NCBI GenBank assembly: GCA_028877265.1
Contig: JAPPGX010000165.1
Location: 1 to 36,774, forward strand
DNA: 36,774 nt
Direction of reading: 5' to 3'
Source: Acidobacteriota bacterium
GTDB lineage: Bacteria > Acidobacteriota > Vicinamibacteria > Marinacidobacterales > Marinacidobacteraceae
Position numbers and translations under genes: made by a program. The notes below the pieces were generated by a model. The model searched no databases. It was not told the DNA's origin and saw only the letters and a list, made by a program, of their open reading frames with translations. Of this stretch, positions 25,551 to 33,999 are shown piece after piece (position 1 is the stretch's first letter; every line of letters begins with the position of its first letter).

Positions 25551-27791
25551 TTGTCTGAAGCTGACGCCCTGCGGTCCAACGGGCGGGAAGCTGCTGCCGA
25601 CGAAAAAGTCTCCGCCGCCGAGTCCTCCACAACTGCGGAGCGGACCGGCGAGGCCGCCAACGGAAACGGGCGCGACGCCGTCGTCGAGGGCGAACCCGAA
25701 GACATTCCGGCGCTTAGTCCGGAAGAACTGAAAGCCGCCTACCGGGTGATGCTCACCGCCCGGGAGGTGGATCAGCGGGAAATCGCCCTGAAGCGGCAGA
25801 ACAAGGCGTTCTTCCAGGTCAGCTCGGCCGGCCACGAAGCCGTCACCGCGGCTGCCGCCGCCCTGCTCCGGCCGAAGACCGACTGGGTCTATGCCTACTA
25901 CCGGGACCGCGCGCTGGCCACCGGGCTGGGCCTGACCGCTCTCGAGCAGCTCGCGGCTTCCTGGGGCGCCGAAGCCGATCCCTCCTCGGGCGGCAGGCAG
26001 ATGCCTTCGCACTTCTCCAAGCGGTCGCTCGGCCTGACCGTCCACTCGAGCTGTGTGGGGACGCAGTTCCTGCACGCGGTCGGCACCGCGTACGCGGAGC
26101 GCTACCTCAGCCGCCACCGCATCTCCGGGCTTCCCGGAGCCCCGAACGGCGACGGGATCGTCCTGGTGAGCGGCGGCGACGGCGCCACCAGCGAGGGAGA
26201 GTTCTGGGAGTCGCTGAACAGCGCCTCGCTCCGCCGGCTGCCGGTCCTGTTCCTGATCCAGGACAACGGATACGCCATTTCCGTACCGGTGGAACACCAG
26301 ACGGCGGGCGGCTCGATCGCCCCGCTCGCCCGCGGCTTCCCCGACCTGAAGGTCCTCGAGTGCGACGGCTGCGACTACGAGGAGTCCTACCGCACCCTCG
26401 AGGAGGCGTTCGACTACGTCCGCTCCGGCGAGGGTCCGGCGCTCGTGCACGCCCGCGTGATCCGCCTGCAGCCCCACTCGCTTTCGGACGAGGACCGGGA
26501 CTACAAGACGGCGGCGGAGCGCGAGTCGGATCAGGACCGCGATCCGCTGGCGCGCCTGCGCGACCGGCTCACCGCTTCCGGGGCGGCCACCCGGGAAGAA
26601 CTCGACGGCCTCCGGAAACGGACCCAGGCCGAGGTGGCGGCGGCGGCCACCGATGCCCTCGCCCTGCCCTGGGCCCATCCGGACACCGCCTGCGACCACC
26701 TGTACAGCCCGGAGGTGGATCCCTGTTCTCCCGATTTCGAGACCAAACCGGTCTTCGAAGCGGACGCGAAACCGGGCACGATGGTGGACCTGATCAACGC
26801 CACCCTCCGCTCGGAGATGGCCCGCGACCCCCGGATCGTCGTGTTCGGACAGGACGTGGCGGACGCGAGCCGCGAGGCGAACCTGCGGGAGGTCAAGGGC
26901 AAGGGCGGCGTCTTCAAGGTGAGCTATGGACTCCAGCGCGAGTTCGGATCGGAGCGGGTCTTCAACAGCCCCCTCGCCGAGGCCACCATCGTGGGACTGG
27001 GACTCGGCATGGCGGTGCGCGGCCTGCGTCCGGTCGCCGAGATCCAGTTCCTGGACTACATCTGGCCCGGCTACATGCAAATCCGGAGCGAACTCGCCAG
27101 TCTGCGCTGGCGCGCGAACAGCAACTACAGCGCTCCGCTCGTCCTGCGCGTCCCGACCGGGGGCTACCTGACCGGCGGCGCCGTGTACCACAGCCAGTCC
27201 GCCGAAGTGCTCTTCACGCATCTTCCGGGACTGCGGGTGGTGCAGCCCTCCACCGCGCTCGACGCGGCGGGGCTGCTCCGCACCGCAATCCGCTGTGAAG
27301 ACCCGGTCATCTTCCTCGAGCACAAGCACCTCTACCGCCAGACCTACAACAAAAGCCCCGATCCCGGACCCGAGTTCATGATCCCGTTCGGGAAGGCGAA
27401 GACGGTGCGGGCCGGAGAGGACATCACGCTGGTCACCTTCGGGGCGCTCGTCCACCGGGCCGAGCTCGCCGCCAGGAAGGCGGCCGCCGACGGGATCTCG
27501 GTGGAGATCCTGGACCTCCGTTCCCTCGCCCCCTACGATTGGGAGGCGATTCGCGAGAGCGTGGGCCGCACGAGCCGCGTTCTGGTGGCCTACGAGGACA
27601 CCCGCAGCTTCGGTTACGGCGCGGAAATCGCGGCCCGCATCGCCGACGAGCTGTTCGAGGACCTCGACGCCCCGGTCCGCCGGGTCGCGGCCAGGGACAC
27701 CTGGGTCTCCTACAACCCCGACGTCGAGGCCGGAACCCTGCCGCAGGCGGAAGACCTGCTCGCCGCCATCCGGGATCTGGCCGAGTACTGA
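25551..27791 (+). CDS. Fused E1 alpha/beta 2-oxoacid dehydrogenase (branched-chain type)
   Basis: A 746-residue fusion of both E1 subunits. The Ala/Glu-rich N-terminal tail (about 1-50) is probably disordered. The alpha part (about 55-395) has [13 protein letters not shown] and [14 protein letters not shown], and the thiamine-diphosphate motif starts at [12 protein letters not shown] (about 209) and ends at QDNGYAIS (about 240). The beta part (about 405-746) has [26 protein letters not shown] and [11 protein letters not shown]. It decarboxylates a 2-oxo acid and passes the acyl group to an E2 lipoyl subunit, which is not encoded here. An acyl-CoA dehydrogenase downstream favours branched-chain 2-oxo acids. 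The start is a TTG without a ribosome site; there is no ATG upstream of the conserved fold in this frame after the TAA at 25533. Confidence 0.93.
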   Translation: MSEADALRSNGREAAADEKVSAAESSTTAERTGEAANGNGRDAVVEGEPEDIPALSPEELKAAYRVMLTAREVDQREIALKRQNKAFFQVSSAGHEAVTAAAAALLRPKTDWVYAYYRDRALATGLGLTALEQLAASWGAEADPSSGGRQMPSHFSKRSLGLTVHSSCVGTQFLHAVGTAYAERYLSRHRISGLPGAPNGDGIVLVSGGDGATSEGEFWESLNSASLRRLPVLFLIQDNGYAISVPVEHQTAGGSIAPLARGFPDLKVLECDGCDYEESYRTLEEAFDYVRSGEGPALVHARVIRLQPHSLSDEDRDYKTAAERESDQDRDPLARLRDRLTASGAATREELDGLRKRTQAEVAAAATDALALPWAHPDTACDHLYSPEVDPCSPDFETKPVFEADAKPGTMVDLINATLRSEMARDPRIVVFGQDVADASREANLREVKGKGGVFKVSYGLQREFGSERVFNSPLAEATIVGLGLGMAVRGLRPVAEIQFLDYIWPGYMQIRSELASLRWRANSNYSAPLVLRVPTGGYLTGGAVYHSQSAEVLFTHLPGLRVVQPSTALDAAGLLRTAIRCEDPVIFLEHKHLYRQTYNKSPDPGPEFMIPFGKAKTVRAGEDITLVTFGALVHRAELAARKAAADGISVEILDLRSLAPYDWEAIRESVGRTSRVLVAYEDTRSFGYGAEIAARIADELFEDLDAPVRRVAARDTWVSYNPDVEAGTLPQAEDLLAAIRDLAEY

Positions 27792-27820
27792 GACCCCCGA
27801 AGCACTGCCGCGCGCCGCGA

Positions 27821-27826
27821 TAGTCT
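27821..27826 (+). promoter_or_regulatory. Putative -10 box for the acyl-CoA dehydrogenase gene
   Basis: TAGTCT, six bases before the ATG at 27833 and 33 bp after the E1 stop, with no strong Shine-Dalgarno. It fits the TANNNT-just-before-start pattern seen at several genes in this window. No -35 box. Confidence 0.3.
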
Positions 27827-27832
27827 GGCGGC

Positions 27833-29047
27833 ATGTCCGTCCAGGTGCTGCAGAGCCCGCTCGCCCAGATCGAGCCGCTACCAGCAAGTCGTGACACCAA
27901 CCCCCTGAGCGTCCTTTCGGAGGACGAACGCCTGCACTTCGGGGCAGTGCACCAGGTGGCGATGGCGGAAGTGGCGCCGTTGACCCGGCAGATGGAAGAG
28001 GAGGGCCGGATCCCGCCCGAACTGGTGAAGACGCTCGCGCACTACGGGTTCTTCGGGGTCGTGGTTCCCGAGCAGTTCGGCGGGAGCGGGCAGGGCTTCT
28101 TCGACGTGGTGCTCACGGTGGAGGCCCTCGCGCGGGCCGACGCCGCGGTGGCGCTGCTGGTGGACGTGCACAACACGCTCATCGCGGGGGCGGTCAACCG
28201 CTTCGGCTCCCGGAGCCAACGCTTCCGGCTGCTGCCGCAGTTGGCGGCGGACCGGATCGGCGCCTTCTCGCTCTCGGAAGCGCACGCCGGCAGTGACGCC
28301 TTTGCGCTCCGAACGACCGCGACGCCGGTGGACGGGGGGTTTCTGCTCAACGGCTCGAAGGCCTGGGTGTCGGGCGGCCGGGAGGCCGGGCTCTACCTGC
28401 TGTTCGCGCGGCTCGCCCCGCAGGACGGCGGCGGCCCCCGCGACGGGATCACCGCCTTCCTGGTGGATCGCGAGAGCTCCGGACTGACCGTGGGTCCGCC
28501 CGAGGCGAAAGTCGGCCTCAAGGCCTCGAGCACCACGCCGCTGTTCCTGAAGGACTGCTTCGTGGCCGACGGCGACGTCCTGGGCGAAGTCCGCAAGGGA
28601 CGCCGGCTCGCCATGGCGCTCCTCAACGAGGGGAGGATCGGGATCGCCGCCCAGCTCGTCGGCATCGGACAGGCCGCCCTCGACCTGGCCATCGCCTACG
28701 CGAAAGCGAGGGAAGCGTTCGGTCGCCGGATCGGGAAGAACCAGTCGGTCGCCTTCGCGCTGGCGGACGCCGCCATGCAGGTGGAAACGGCCCGTCTGCT
28801 GACCTGGAACGCCGCGCGGCTGGCGGACCAGGGGAACGAGACCCGCTACGCGGCGGCGATGGCCAAGCTGACGGCCCAGCGCATGGCCGAATCGGTGACC
28901 TCGCTCGGCATCGAGATCCACGGCGGCGCCGGCTACACGACCGACTGCCTCGCTGAGAAGCTCTGGCGGGACGCCAAGGCCGGGACGATCTACGAGGGCA
29001 CCGAGAACATGCAGCTCACCACGATCGCCCACGGCCTCGACCTCTGA
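27833..29047 (+). CDS. Acyl-CoA dehydrogenase (short/branched-chain type)
   Basis: A 404-residue FAD-dependent acyl-CoA dehydrogenase. FGGSGQGFFD and AFSLSEAHAGSDAFALRTTA lie in the N-terminal and beta domains. LLNEGRIGIAAQLVGIGQAAL and EAFGRRIGKNQSVAFALADA lie in the C-terminal helical domain. The catalytic base is the Glu of IYEGTENMQ (about 388), the position used by short- and medium-chain enzymes. It introduces a double bond next to the CoA thioester and hands electrons to ETF. Position right after a branched-chain-type E1 suggests 2-methylbutanoyl- or isobutanoyl-CoA as substrate, but this is inference. Confidence 0.95.
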   Translation: MSVQVLQSPLAQIEPLPASRDTNPLSVLSEDERLHFGAVHQVAMAEVAPLTRQMEEEGRIPPELVKTLAHYGFFGVVVPEQFGGSGQGFFDVVLTVEALARADAAVALLVDVHNTLIAGAVNRFGSRSQRFRLLPQLAADRIGAFSLSEAHAGSDAFALRTTATPVDGGFLLNGSKAWVSGGREAGLYLLFARLAPQDGGGPRDGITAFLVDRESSGLTVGPPEAKVGLKASSTTPLFLKDCFVADGDVLGEVRKGRRLAMALLNEGRIGIAAQLVGIGQAALDLAIAYAKAREAFGRRIGKNQSVAFALADAAMQVETARLLTWNAARLADQGNETRYAAAMAKLTAQRMAESVTSLGIEIHGGAGYTTDCLAEKLWRDAKAGTIYEGTENMQLTTIAHGLDL

Positions 29048-29080
29048 CCGCCCCCGGGGGCTGTTCACCGCCGGTTCGGC

Positions 29081-29086
29081 TATCTT
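29081..29086 (+). promoter_or_regulatory. Putative -10 box for the NCS2-type permease gene
   Basis: TATCTT lies eight bases before the ATG at 29095, with GGAGGGA immediately preceding the start. The Shine-Dalgarno is too close to the ATG for ideal spacing, so the -10 reading is plausible but uncertain. Confidence 0.3.
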
Positions 29087-29094
29087 CGGAGGGA

Positions 29095-30840
29095 ATGTCC
29101 CCGGAAGGCAGCCGGCCCCTCCGCTTCGAACCCGGAGAACGCCCACCCCTGCCGGTGGTGCTGGGCCTCGGCCTGCAGATCGCGGTCACGCCGCTGTTCG
29201 TGGCGATCCTGGTTCCCACCGTCGCGTTCCGGGCCGCCGGCGCCGACGACGGACTGCTGACCTGGGTGGTCTTCGTCTCGCTGCTGATCTGCGGTCTGAC
29301 CGCCGCTCTCCAGGCCGCGCGTTTCGGGCGGATCGGCGCCGGGTTCATCCTCGCTCCCTCGGTGTCCGCGGCCGCCATCGCGGTCGCCGCCGACGCGCTC
29401 CGCTCGGGCGGTCCGGCCCTCCTCGCGACCCTGGTCGTCAGCGCCGGCCTGCTGCAGATGTTGCTGTCTTTCCGGCTCTCCTGGCTGCGCCGAATCCTCA
29501 CCCCCACGGTGTCCGCGACGGTCGTGCTCCTCATCGTGGTCAACGTCATGCCGGTGATCTACGGCATGCTGGACGACGTTCCCGCAGGCGTTTCGCCGGC
29601 GGCGGCGCCCCTGGCGGCGCTCACCACGGTCTTCGTGATCGGCGCGATTTCCCTCAAGGCCACCGGCGCCTGGCGGCTCTGGGCGCCCATCGCCGGGGTG
29701 ATCGCGGGGGCGGCGGTCGCGGCGCCGTTCGGCCTCTACGACACCGCACGGCTGGCCGAGGCGGCCTGGGTCGCCCTTCCCGAGCCCCACTGGCCCGGGC
29801 TGGACCTGACGCTCGGCTCGACCTACTGGGCGCTGCTGCCGGCGTTCGGGTTCGTGACCCTGGTGACCACCATGCAAGCCATCAGCGGCGTCCTCGCGAG
29901 CCAGAACGTGTCGTGGCGCAGGCGGCGGGCCGTGGACTACCGGTCGGTGCAGAACGCGGTCGCGACGAGCGGCGCGAGCAGCCTGCTGGCCGGTCTCTCC
30001 GGGAGCATCTCCATGTCGAGTCTCTCGACCGGGGCGTCGGTGATCCAGATCACCGGAGTCGCATCCCGCGCCGTCGGGTTCGCCATGGGGGCCGTGCTCG
30101 CGGCCTTCGCCTTCATGCCCAAGGCCCTCACCCTGATCCTCTCGGTGCCCGGCGCCGTGCTCGGCGCCTATATCGCCGTCCTCATGGCGATCCTGTTCGC
30201 CGTCGGCCTGAAACTCCTCCTGACCGACGGCTTCGACCACCGCAAGGGGCTCATCGTCGGGCTCTCCTTCTGGATCGGGCTCGGGTTCCAGTACGACCTC
30301 ATCTTCCCGGAACTCGTCCGGGACTTTGCGGGCGGCCTGTTGACCAACGGAATGACCTCCGGCGGCCTCGTCGCGATCCTCCTCACCGGGTTCGTGCTGC
30401 TGACCGAACCCCGGGCCAGCCGGTTGCGGACCGATCTCGACCTGTCGGCGGGAAAGGACCTCCACGAGTTCCTGGCCGGGTTCGCATCGCGCAGCGGCTT
30501 CGGGAAGCCGATGGCCGAGCGTCTGGCGGCGGTGGGCGAGGAGGCCCTGCTGACCCTCCTCTCACCGGACGAGTCCGCCGGGCGGCCGGCTTCCCGGCGG
30601 CTGCGGGTGACGGCCCGCCCCCGGGGCGCCGGGGCCACCCTGGAGTTCGTGGCCGCGGCCGGTTCGGAAAACGTCGAGGACCGGATGGCGTTGCTGGGCG
30701 CCCGCGTCGACGAGGTCTCGGCGGAGCGGGAGGTGTCCTTGAGACTCCTCCGGCACCTGTCGTCCTCGGTCCGCCACCAGCAGTACCACGACGCCGACAT
30801 CGTGACGGTCCAGGTGGACGCGCCGGAACGCGCCGACTGA
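29095..30840 (+). CDS. NCS2-type (xanthine/uracil-family) permease with a C-terminal HATPase-like domain
   Basis: A 581-residue protein. Residues about 20-440 form a nucleobase-cation symporter-2 type membrane domain with repeated helices: LGLGLQIAVTPLFVAIL, GAGFILAPSVSAAA, ILTPTVSATVVLLI, GLSGSISMSSLSTGASVIQITGVASRAVGFAMG, and VPGAVLGAYIAVL. The last 140 residues are soluble. DLSAGKDLHEFLAGFASRSGFGKPMAERLAAVGEEALLTLL followed by a beta-rich part and a final SLRLLRHLSSSVRHQQ resemble the N-box helix and end of RsbW-type histidine-kinase-like ATPase folds; the ATP-binding glycine motifs are not clear. The membrane half would take up purines or pyrimidines; the tail may sense or regulate. Substrate unknown. 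It converges on the decarboxylase gene. Confidence 0.85.
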   Translation: MSPEGSRPLRFEPGERPPLPVVLGLGLQIAVTPLFVAILVPTVAFRAAGADDGLLTWVVFVSLLICGLTAALQAARFGRIGAGFILAPSVSAAAIAVAADALRSGGPALLATLVVSAGLLQMLLSFRLSWLRRILTPTVSATVVLLIVVNVMPVIYGMLDDVPAGVSPAAAPLAALTTVFVIGAISLKATGAWRLWAPIAGVIAGAAVAAPFGLYDTARLAEAAWVALPEPHWPGLDLTLGSTYWALLPAFGFVTLVTTMQAISGVLASQNVSWRRRRAVDYRSVQNAVATSGASSLLAGLSGSISMSSLSTGASVIQITGVASRAVGFAMGAVLAAFAFMPKALTLILSVPGAVLGAYIAVLMAILFAVGLKLLLTDGFDHRKGLIVGLSFWIGLGFQYDLIFPELVRDFAGGLLTNGMTSGGLVAILLTGFVLLTEPRASRLRTDLDLSAGKDLHEFLAGFASRSGFGKPMAERLAAVGEEALLTLLSPDESAGRPASRRLRVTARPRGAGATLEFVAAAGSENVEDRMALLGARVDEVSAEREVSLRLLRHLSSSVRHQQYHDADIVTVQVDAPERAD

Positions 30841-30857
30841 AGGCCGGGGCCGGCCGG

Positions 30858-32339
30858 TCAGGACAGCCCGCGCGCGGTGCGGGCGATGAGGTCCCAGGCC
30901 TGCCGGACGTGCACCCGCGTCGTGTGGGTCTGGGCCACCACCATCCGCAGGGCGACCCCCGCGGGGACGCGGGTGTGCGTCAGGTAGAGGCGTCCGGACT
31001 CGTTCAGGGCGTCGAGCAGCCTCCGATTGAGATCGTCCGGCGCGGCGCCGGGCCGGCGGTAGCGGAAGGTGACGTGGTTCAGGGGAGCCGGAGTGAGGAC
31101 CTCGAAGTCGTCCGCCGCCTCCACCCATTCGCGAAACTCCTGGCCCAGCGCGACGTGCTCGCGAATGAGGTCGCGGAGTCCCGCCGCGCCGTAGTGGCGC
31201 AGCACCAGCCACAGCTTGAGGGCCCGGAACCGGCGCCCGAGCGGGATGTGCCAGTCGCGGTAGTCCAGGACCTCCCCGGCCTCGGAAGCACGGTTCCTCA
31301 GGTATTCGGGCGTCACCGAGAGCGTCTCGATCAGCGCCCGCCGGTCCCGCACCCAGAAGGCGTCGCAGTCGAAGTTCGTGAACATCCACTTGTGCGGGTT
31401 GAAGCAATAGGAATCGGCGAACTCCAGCCCGGCCTGCAGATGCCGGAACTCCGGACAGAGGAAGGCGGTCCCGGACATCGCGGCGTCCACATGGACCCAG
31501 ACCCCGTGCTGCCGCGCAATTCCGCCCATCTCCTCGAGCGGGTCGAATGCCCCGGTGGAGGTGGTCCCGAGGGTGACGGCCGCGAAGCAGGGGATGCGGC
31601 CCGCCGCGAGGTCTTCCCGCACCAGGGCGGCAAACGCCTCCGGCCGGGCGGCGCGCGTGACCGGGTCGGCCGGGATGGAACGCAGGTTGTCGCCGCCCAG
31701 TCCCGCGATGCGCACGGCCTTGAGCAGCGAGGAGTGCGACTCCTCCGACCCGTAGGCGACAAGCGGCGCGCGCACCCCGACGCGGTTGGACTCGAAACCG
31801 GTGGCGCGCTCGCGGGCCGCCAGCAGCGCGGTCAGAGTGGCCGAGGACGCGGTGTCCTGGATGACGCCGCCGCCCGGGCCGTCCGAACGGAAGTCCGCGG
31901 GCAGCCCCATCAGGTCCACCAGCCAATCGAGGACGTGGGTCTCGAGCTCGGTGCAGGCCGGGCTGGTCGCCCAGAGCATTCCCTGCACGCCCAGTCCGGC
32001 GGCCAGGAGCTCCCCGAGCACCGAGGGCCCCGAGCTGTTGGAGGGGAAGAAAGCGAAGAAATTCGGCGACTGCCAGTGCGTCAGGCCAGGCACCACGATG
32101 CGGTCCAGGTCCCGCATCACCTCGTCGAAGGACTCGCCGGTCTCCGGGGCCGCCGCTGGCAGGCGGGCGCGGATCTCGCCCGGCCGCACGCCGGACAGGA
32201 CCGGGTAGTCCTCGATGTGGCTCCAGTAGCGGGCCAGCCAGTCGAGCACCGCGCGGCCGTTTTCGACGAACTCGGCCGGGCTCAGGTGCGCGGCTGGAAT
32301 CACGCCGGCGTCCGGCACCCGTGGGCGCGAACCGGTCAT
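30858..32339 (-). CDS. Aromatic-L-amino-acid decarboxylase (group II PLP)
   Basis: A 493-residue group II PLP decarboxylase. SPACTELETHVLDWL is the N-terminal substrate region, SEESHSSLLKA contains the ring-stacking His (about 202), HVDAAMSG the Asp (about 285) and CFNPHKWMF the PLP Lys (about 317). The mobile-loop Tyr (about 346, TPEYLRNRAS) is kept; in this family Tyr goes with decarboxylation, while Phe gives aldehyde synthases. DYRDWHIPLGRRFRALKLWLVLRHYG is the typical downstream block. It makes tryptamine, tyramine, phenethylamine or dopamine-like amines; which one is not predictable. A pterin-carbinolamine dehydratase gene lies 760 bp upstream in the same orientation, perhaps a hint of aromatic amino acid hydroxylation nearby. 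Confidence 0.93.
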   Translation of the reverse strand: MTGSRPRVPDAGVIPAAHLSPAEFVENGRAVLDWLARYWSHIEDYPVLSGVRPGEIRARLPAAAPETGESFDEVMRDLDRIVVPGLTHWQSPNFFAFFPSNSSGPSVLGELLAAGLGVQGMLWATSPACTELETHVLDWLVDLMGLPADFRSDGPGGGVIQDTASSATLTALLAARERATGFESNRVGVRAPLVAYGSEESHSSLLKAVRIAGLGGDNLRSIPADPVTRAARPEAFAALVREDLAAGRIPCFAAVTLGTTSTGAFDPLEEMGGIARQHGVWVHVDAAMSGTAFLCPEFRHLQAGLEFADSYCFNPHKWMFTNFDCDAFWVRDRRALIETLSVTPEYLRNRASEAGEVLDYRDWHIPLGRRFRALKLWLVLRHYGAAGLRDLIREHVALGQEFREWVEAADDFEVLTPAPLNHVTFRYRRPGAAPDDLNRRLLDALNESGRLYLTHTRVPAGVALRMVVAQTHTTRVHVRQAWDLIARTARGLS

Positions 32340-32594
32340 GCGCCGGCGGCGGGCGAAGGCTCCGTCGTCGCTGGCGGAAGCGGGTCGGTCCGGCTGGGGC
32401 TCACGCCGGCGATTATGTCCCGGCCGGCGGGATTCCGGCGCTCTCCTCGCCGGGCGGGCGCACCGCCGTCGGAGGAACGCCGGCCGGGACCGGTCCCCGG
32501 CGGGCGCCCAGCGGCTACAGGCCTACCGCCGGTACCGCCGCGCGCCCGGGATCAAATCCCGCGCCGAGTGCGGCCAGCGGCCGCCCTCACCCGA

Positions 32595-32621
32595 GCCCGG
32601 CGGCGGAACCCGCCGCCGGGC
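32595..32621 (-). terminator. Strong hairpin after the first twin membrane-protein gene
   Basis: A perfect 12-bp stem (32595-32606 with 32610-32621) with a 3-nt loop lies 10 bp past the stop codon at 32632 on the minus strand. No U-tract follows, as is usual in very GC-rich genomes, so it may be a terminator or a 3' stabilising hairpin. The rest of the gap to the decarboxylase start (32340-32594) is GC-rich with weaker palindromes and no gene. Confidence 0.5.
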
Positions 32622-32631
32622 GAGAACTCGA

Positions 32632-32952
32632 TCAGCCCTTGATCCGGTTCACCGTCCGCATGATGACCACGGTCGCCGCACCGCCCCAAAGGGCCATGCT
32701 CAGACCGCCCACCACTCCGGAGAGCCCCTCGCCGACTGCCGGGATAGCGTTGAGCGCCCCCGAGCCGGCCACGCCGCTGGCTGCCAGGGCCACCACCAGA
32801 TAGGCCGTGGCGTCTTCGGCATCCACCGCCATCGCGCCGTACACGATGCCGGCCAGGACGATCAAGAGCCCCGCCATGGGGACCATACCGGCCGCGAAGC
32901 CTTCCAAGACCGCAAGGAGCAGGACTACTCCCACAAGAACTCTGTTCGCCAT
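32632..32952 (-). CDS. Small membrane protein, twin A (unknown family)
   Basis: A 106-residue hydrophobic protein with about four membrane segments: 4-20, 22-41 (AGMVPMAGLLIVLAGIVYGAM), 50-68 and 82-100. A conserved polar hinge VDAEDAT (43-49) lies between helices, and the basic end is VNRIKG. It is an ungapped paralogue of the protein at 33601-33921 (58 of 106 residues identical by eye). GGAGG sits six bases before the ATG, and the start at 32952 is shared in position with the twin. Function unknown. Conserved features of the pair are NR at 3-4, VPMxGLL, GIVYxAM, VDAED, IPAVG, LSxALW and the NRxKG end. Confidence 0.85.
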   Translation of the reverse strand: MANRVLVGVVLLLAVLEGFAAGMVPMAGLLIVLAGIVYGAMAVDAEDATAYLVVALAASGVAGSGALNAIPAVGEGLSGVVGGLSMALWGGAATVVIMRTVNRIKG

Positions 32953-33024
32953 TACATCCTCCAATCCGTCTGTTGCGTTGACACGTGCCGTCCCTTCCTT
33001 CAAGGCAGACACGCAGTCCCGCGT

Positions 33025-33053
33025 AAGTACCACTTTCGGGGGCCGAAAGTCAA
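33025..33053 (-). promoter_or_regulatory. Promoter-like pair shared by the twin genes (copy A)
   Basis: On the minus strand, TTGACT (33048-33053), 17 bp, then GTACTT (33025-33030). The other twin has TTGACC, 17 bp, GTATTC at the matching place. The -35 is near consensus; the -10 is poor by E. coli standards. Conservation of both boxes and spacing between duplicated leaders supports a promoter. Confidence 0.5.
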
Positions 33054-33101
33054 CCCCTCACGCGTACCGCGGACGCCCGGGAACGGGTCCCGCGTCCCGG
33101 T

Positions 33102-33428
33102 TCAGGCGAGTTGATCGATCTTGGCCGCCAGAATGAAGTCGCTTTCGGTCAGCCCGTTGACCTTGTGAGTCCAGATGGTGACCTCGACCCGTCCCCAGGC
33201 GACCAGCAGGTCGGGGTGGTGCCCTTCCGCTTCGGCGATCTCGCCGACCCGGTTCGCGAAGTCCAGCGCCCCGGCGAAGTCGGGAAACACGAACGTGCGC
33301 GAGATGCGGCGGTGGTCGCTATGTCCCCAGCCCTCGACCTGAGCGAGATAGCGCTCGGCGTCTCGGGCATCCATCGGGGGCACTCCGCCCCGGCACGGAA
33401 CGCAGGTCTTGCTGGCCAGTTCGCTCAT
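33102..33428 (-). CDS. 4a-hydroxytetrahydrobiopterin dehydratase (pterin-4a-carbinolamine dehydratase)
   Basis: A 108-residue PCD/DCoH protein. CVPCRGGVPPMDARDAERYL is the usual N-terminal opening. The active-site signature AEGHHPDLLVAWGRVEVTIWTHKVNGLTESDFILAAKID carries the paired His and the later His and Asp. It dehydrates the pterin carbinolamine formed by aromatic amino acid hydroxylases, letting tetrahydropterin be recycled; related proteins also join molybdopterin metabolism. No hydroxylase gene is in the window. The ATG at 33428 is chosen; a CATAAT element lies seven bases upstream, suggesting a leaderless message. It sits between the twin membrane-protein genes, all on the same strand. 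Confidence 0.93.
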   Translation of the reverse strand: MSELASKTCVPCRGGVPPMDARDAERYLAQVEGWGHSDHRRISRTFVFPDFAGALDFANRVGEIAEAEGHHPDLLVAWGRVEVTIWTHKVNGLTESDFILAAKIDQLA

Positions 33429-33435
33429 GGCGCGC

Positions 33436-33441
33436 ATTATG
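33436..33441 (-). promoter_or_regulatory. Putative -10 box for the pterin dehydratase gene
   Basis: CATAAT on the minus strand, one base from the TATAAT consensus, seven bases before the ATG at 33428. It is conspicuous in GC-rich DNA and implies a leaderless or near-leaderless transcript. Confidence 0.4.
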
Positions 33442-33567
33442 GCCGCACCCACGTCCGGTCCGCGCCGCCGCCGGGGGACGGAGGCCGGCCGCCGGGCGCA
33501 CCGGCAACCGGGTCCATCCGCCGCGGGAGCGTGCCGGGCGCGCCCCCGCCGGCGCCGGCGGCCTCAG

Positions 33568-33589
33568 GGGACGATCAGGAGGTCGTCCC
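33568..33589 (-). terminator. Hairpin after the second twin membrane-protein gene
   Basis: GGGACGA (33568-33574) pairs with TCGTCCC (33583-33589) around an 8-nt loop, 11 bp past the stop at 33601 on the minus strand. No U-tract. A second GC-rich palindrome (GCCGGCGCCGGC) follows near 33548. Confidence 0.4.
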
Positions 33590-33600
33590 GGAGTGCGAAA

Positions 33601-33921
33601 TCAGCCCTTGACGCGGTTGATGATCCGGGTCGCGGCAACCGTCGCCACGCCGGCCCACAGCGCGACGGACAGGGCCTCGAACGCACCGTCGATCTGCATC
33701 CCGACCGCCGGGATGTGATGCAGCACATCCGACGCGGTCATGCCGCCGACCGCGATGGCCATGACGAGCGCCACCGTCGGGTCTTCGGCATCCACGTTCA
33801 TTGCGAAATACACGATGCCGATGAGCACCATCAGGAGCCCGTCCATCGGGACCGTGCCGGGAGCGAAGCCCATCGCGAGTCCAATCAGCGTGCCTGCGCC
33901 GACGAGTATTCTGTTTACCAT
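33601..33921 (-). CDS. Small membrane protein, twin B (unknown family)
   Basis: A 106-residue hydrophobic paralogue of the protein at 32632-32952, aligned without gaps. Helices are at about 4-20, 22-41 (GTVPMDGLLMVLIGIVYFAM), 50-66 and 84-100, with the same VDAEDPT hinge and NRVKG end. GGAGGG lies about six bases before the ATG at 33921. The leader is also homologous to that of twin A, with GAAGGAAGG near the middle and matching promoter-like boxes, so the duplication covered promoter, leader and gene. Function unknown. Differences concentrate in residues 61-83 (twin B has a HH pair at 68-69, absent from A), which may mark divergent partners or ligands. Confidence 0.85.
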   Translation of the reverse strand: MVNRILVGAGTLIGLAMGFAPGTVPMDGLLMVLIGIVYFAMNVDAEDPTVALVMAIAVGGMTASDVLHHIPAVGMQIDGAFEALSVALWAGVATVAATRIINRVKG

Positions 33922-33999
33922 CGTGGTCCCTCCAAGAGTCCGTCTCGCTTCGGTTTGCGTGTCGTCCTTCCTTCGTGCGAACCACACGCGACCACGCCT

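Noticed and set aside
32521..32580. Possible tRNA-like fold around the GGGAT/ATCCC palindrome
   Set aside because: There is no acceptor stem closing at the right distance and no T-arm consensus. It is a GC-rich palindrome only.
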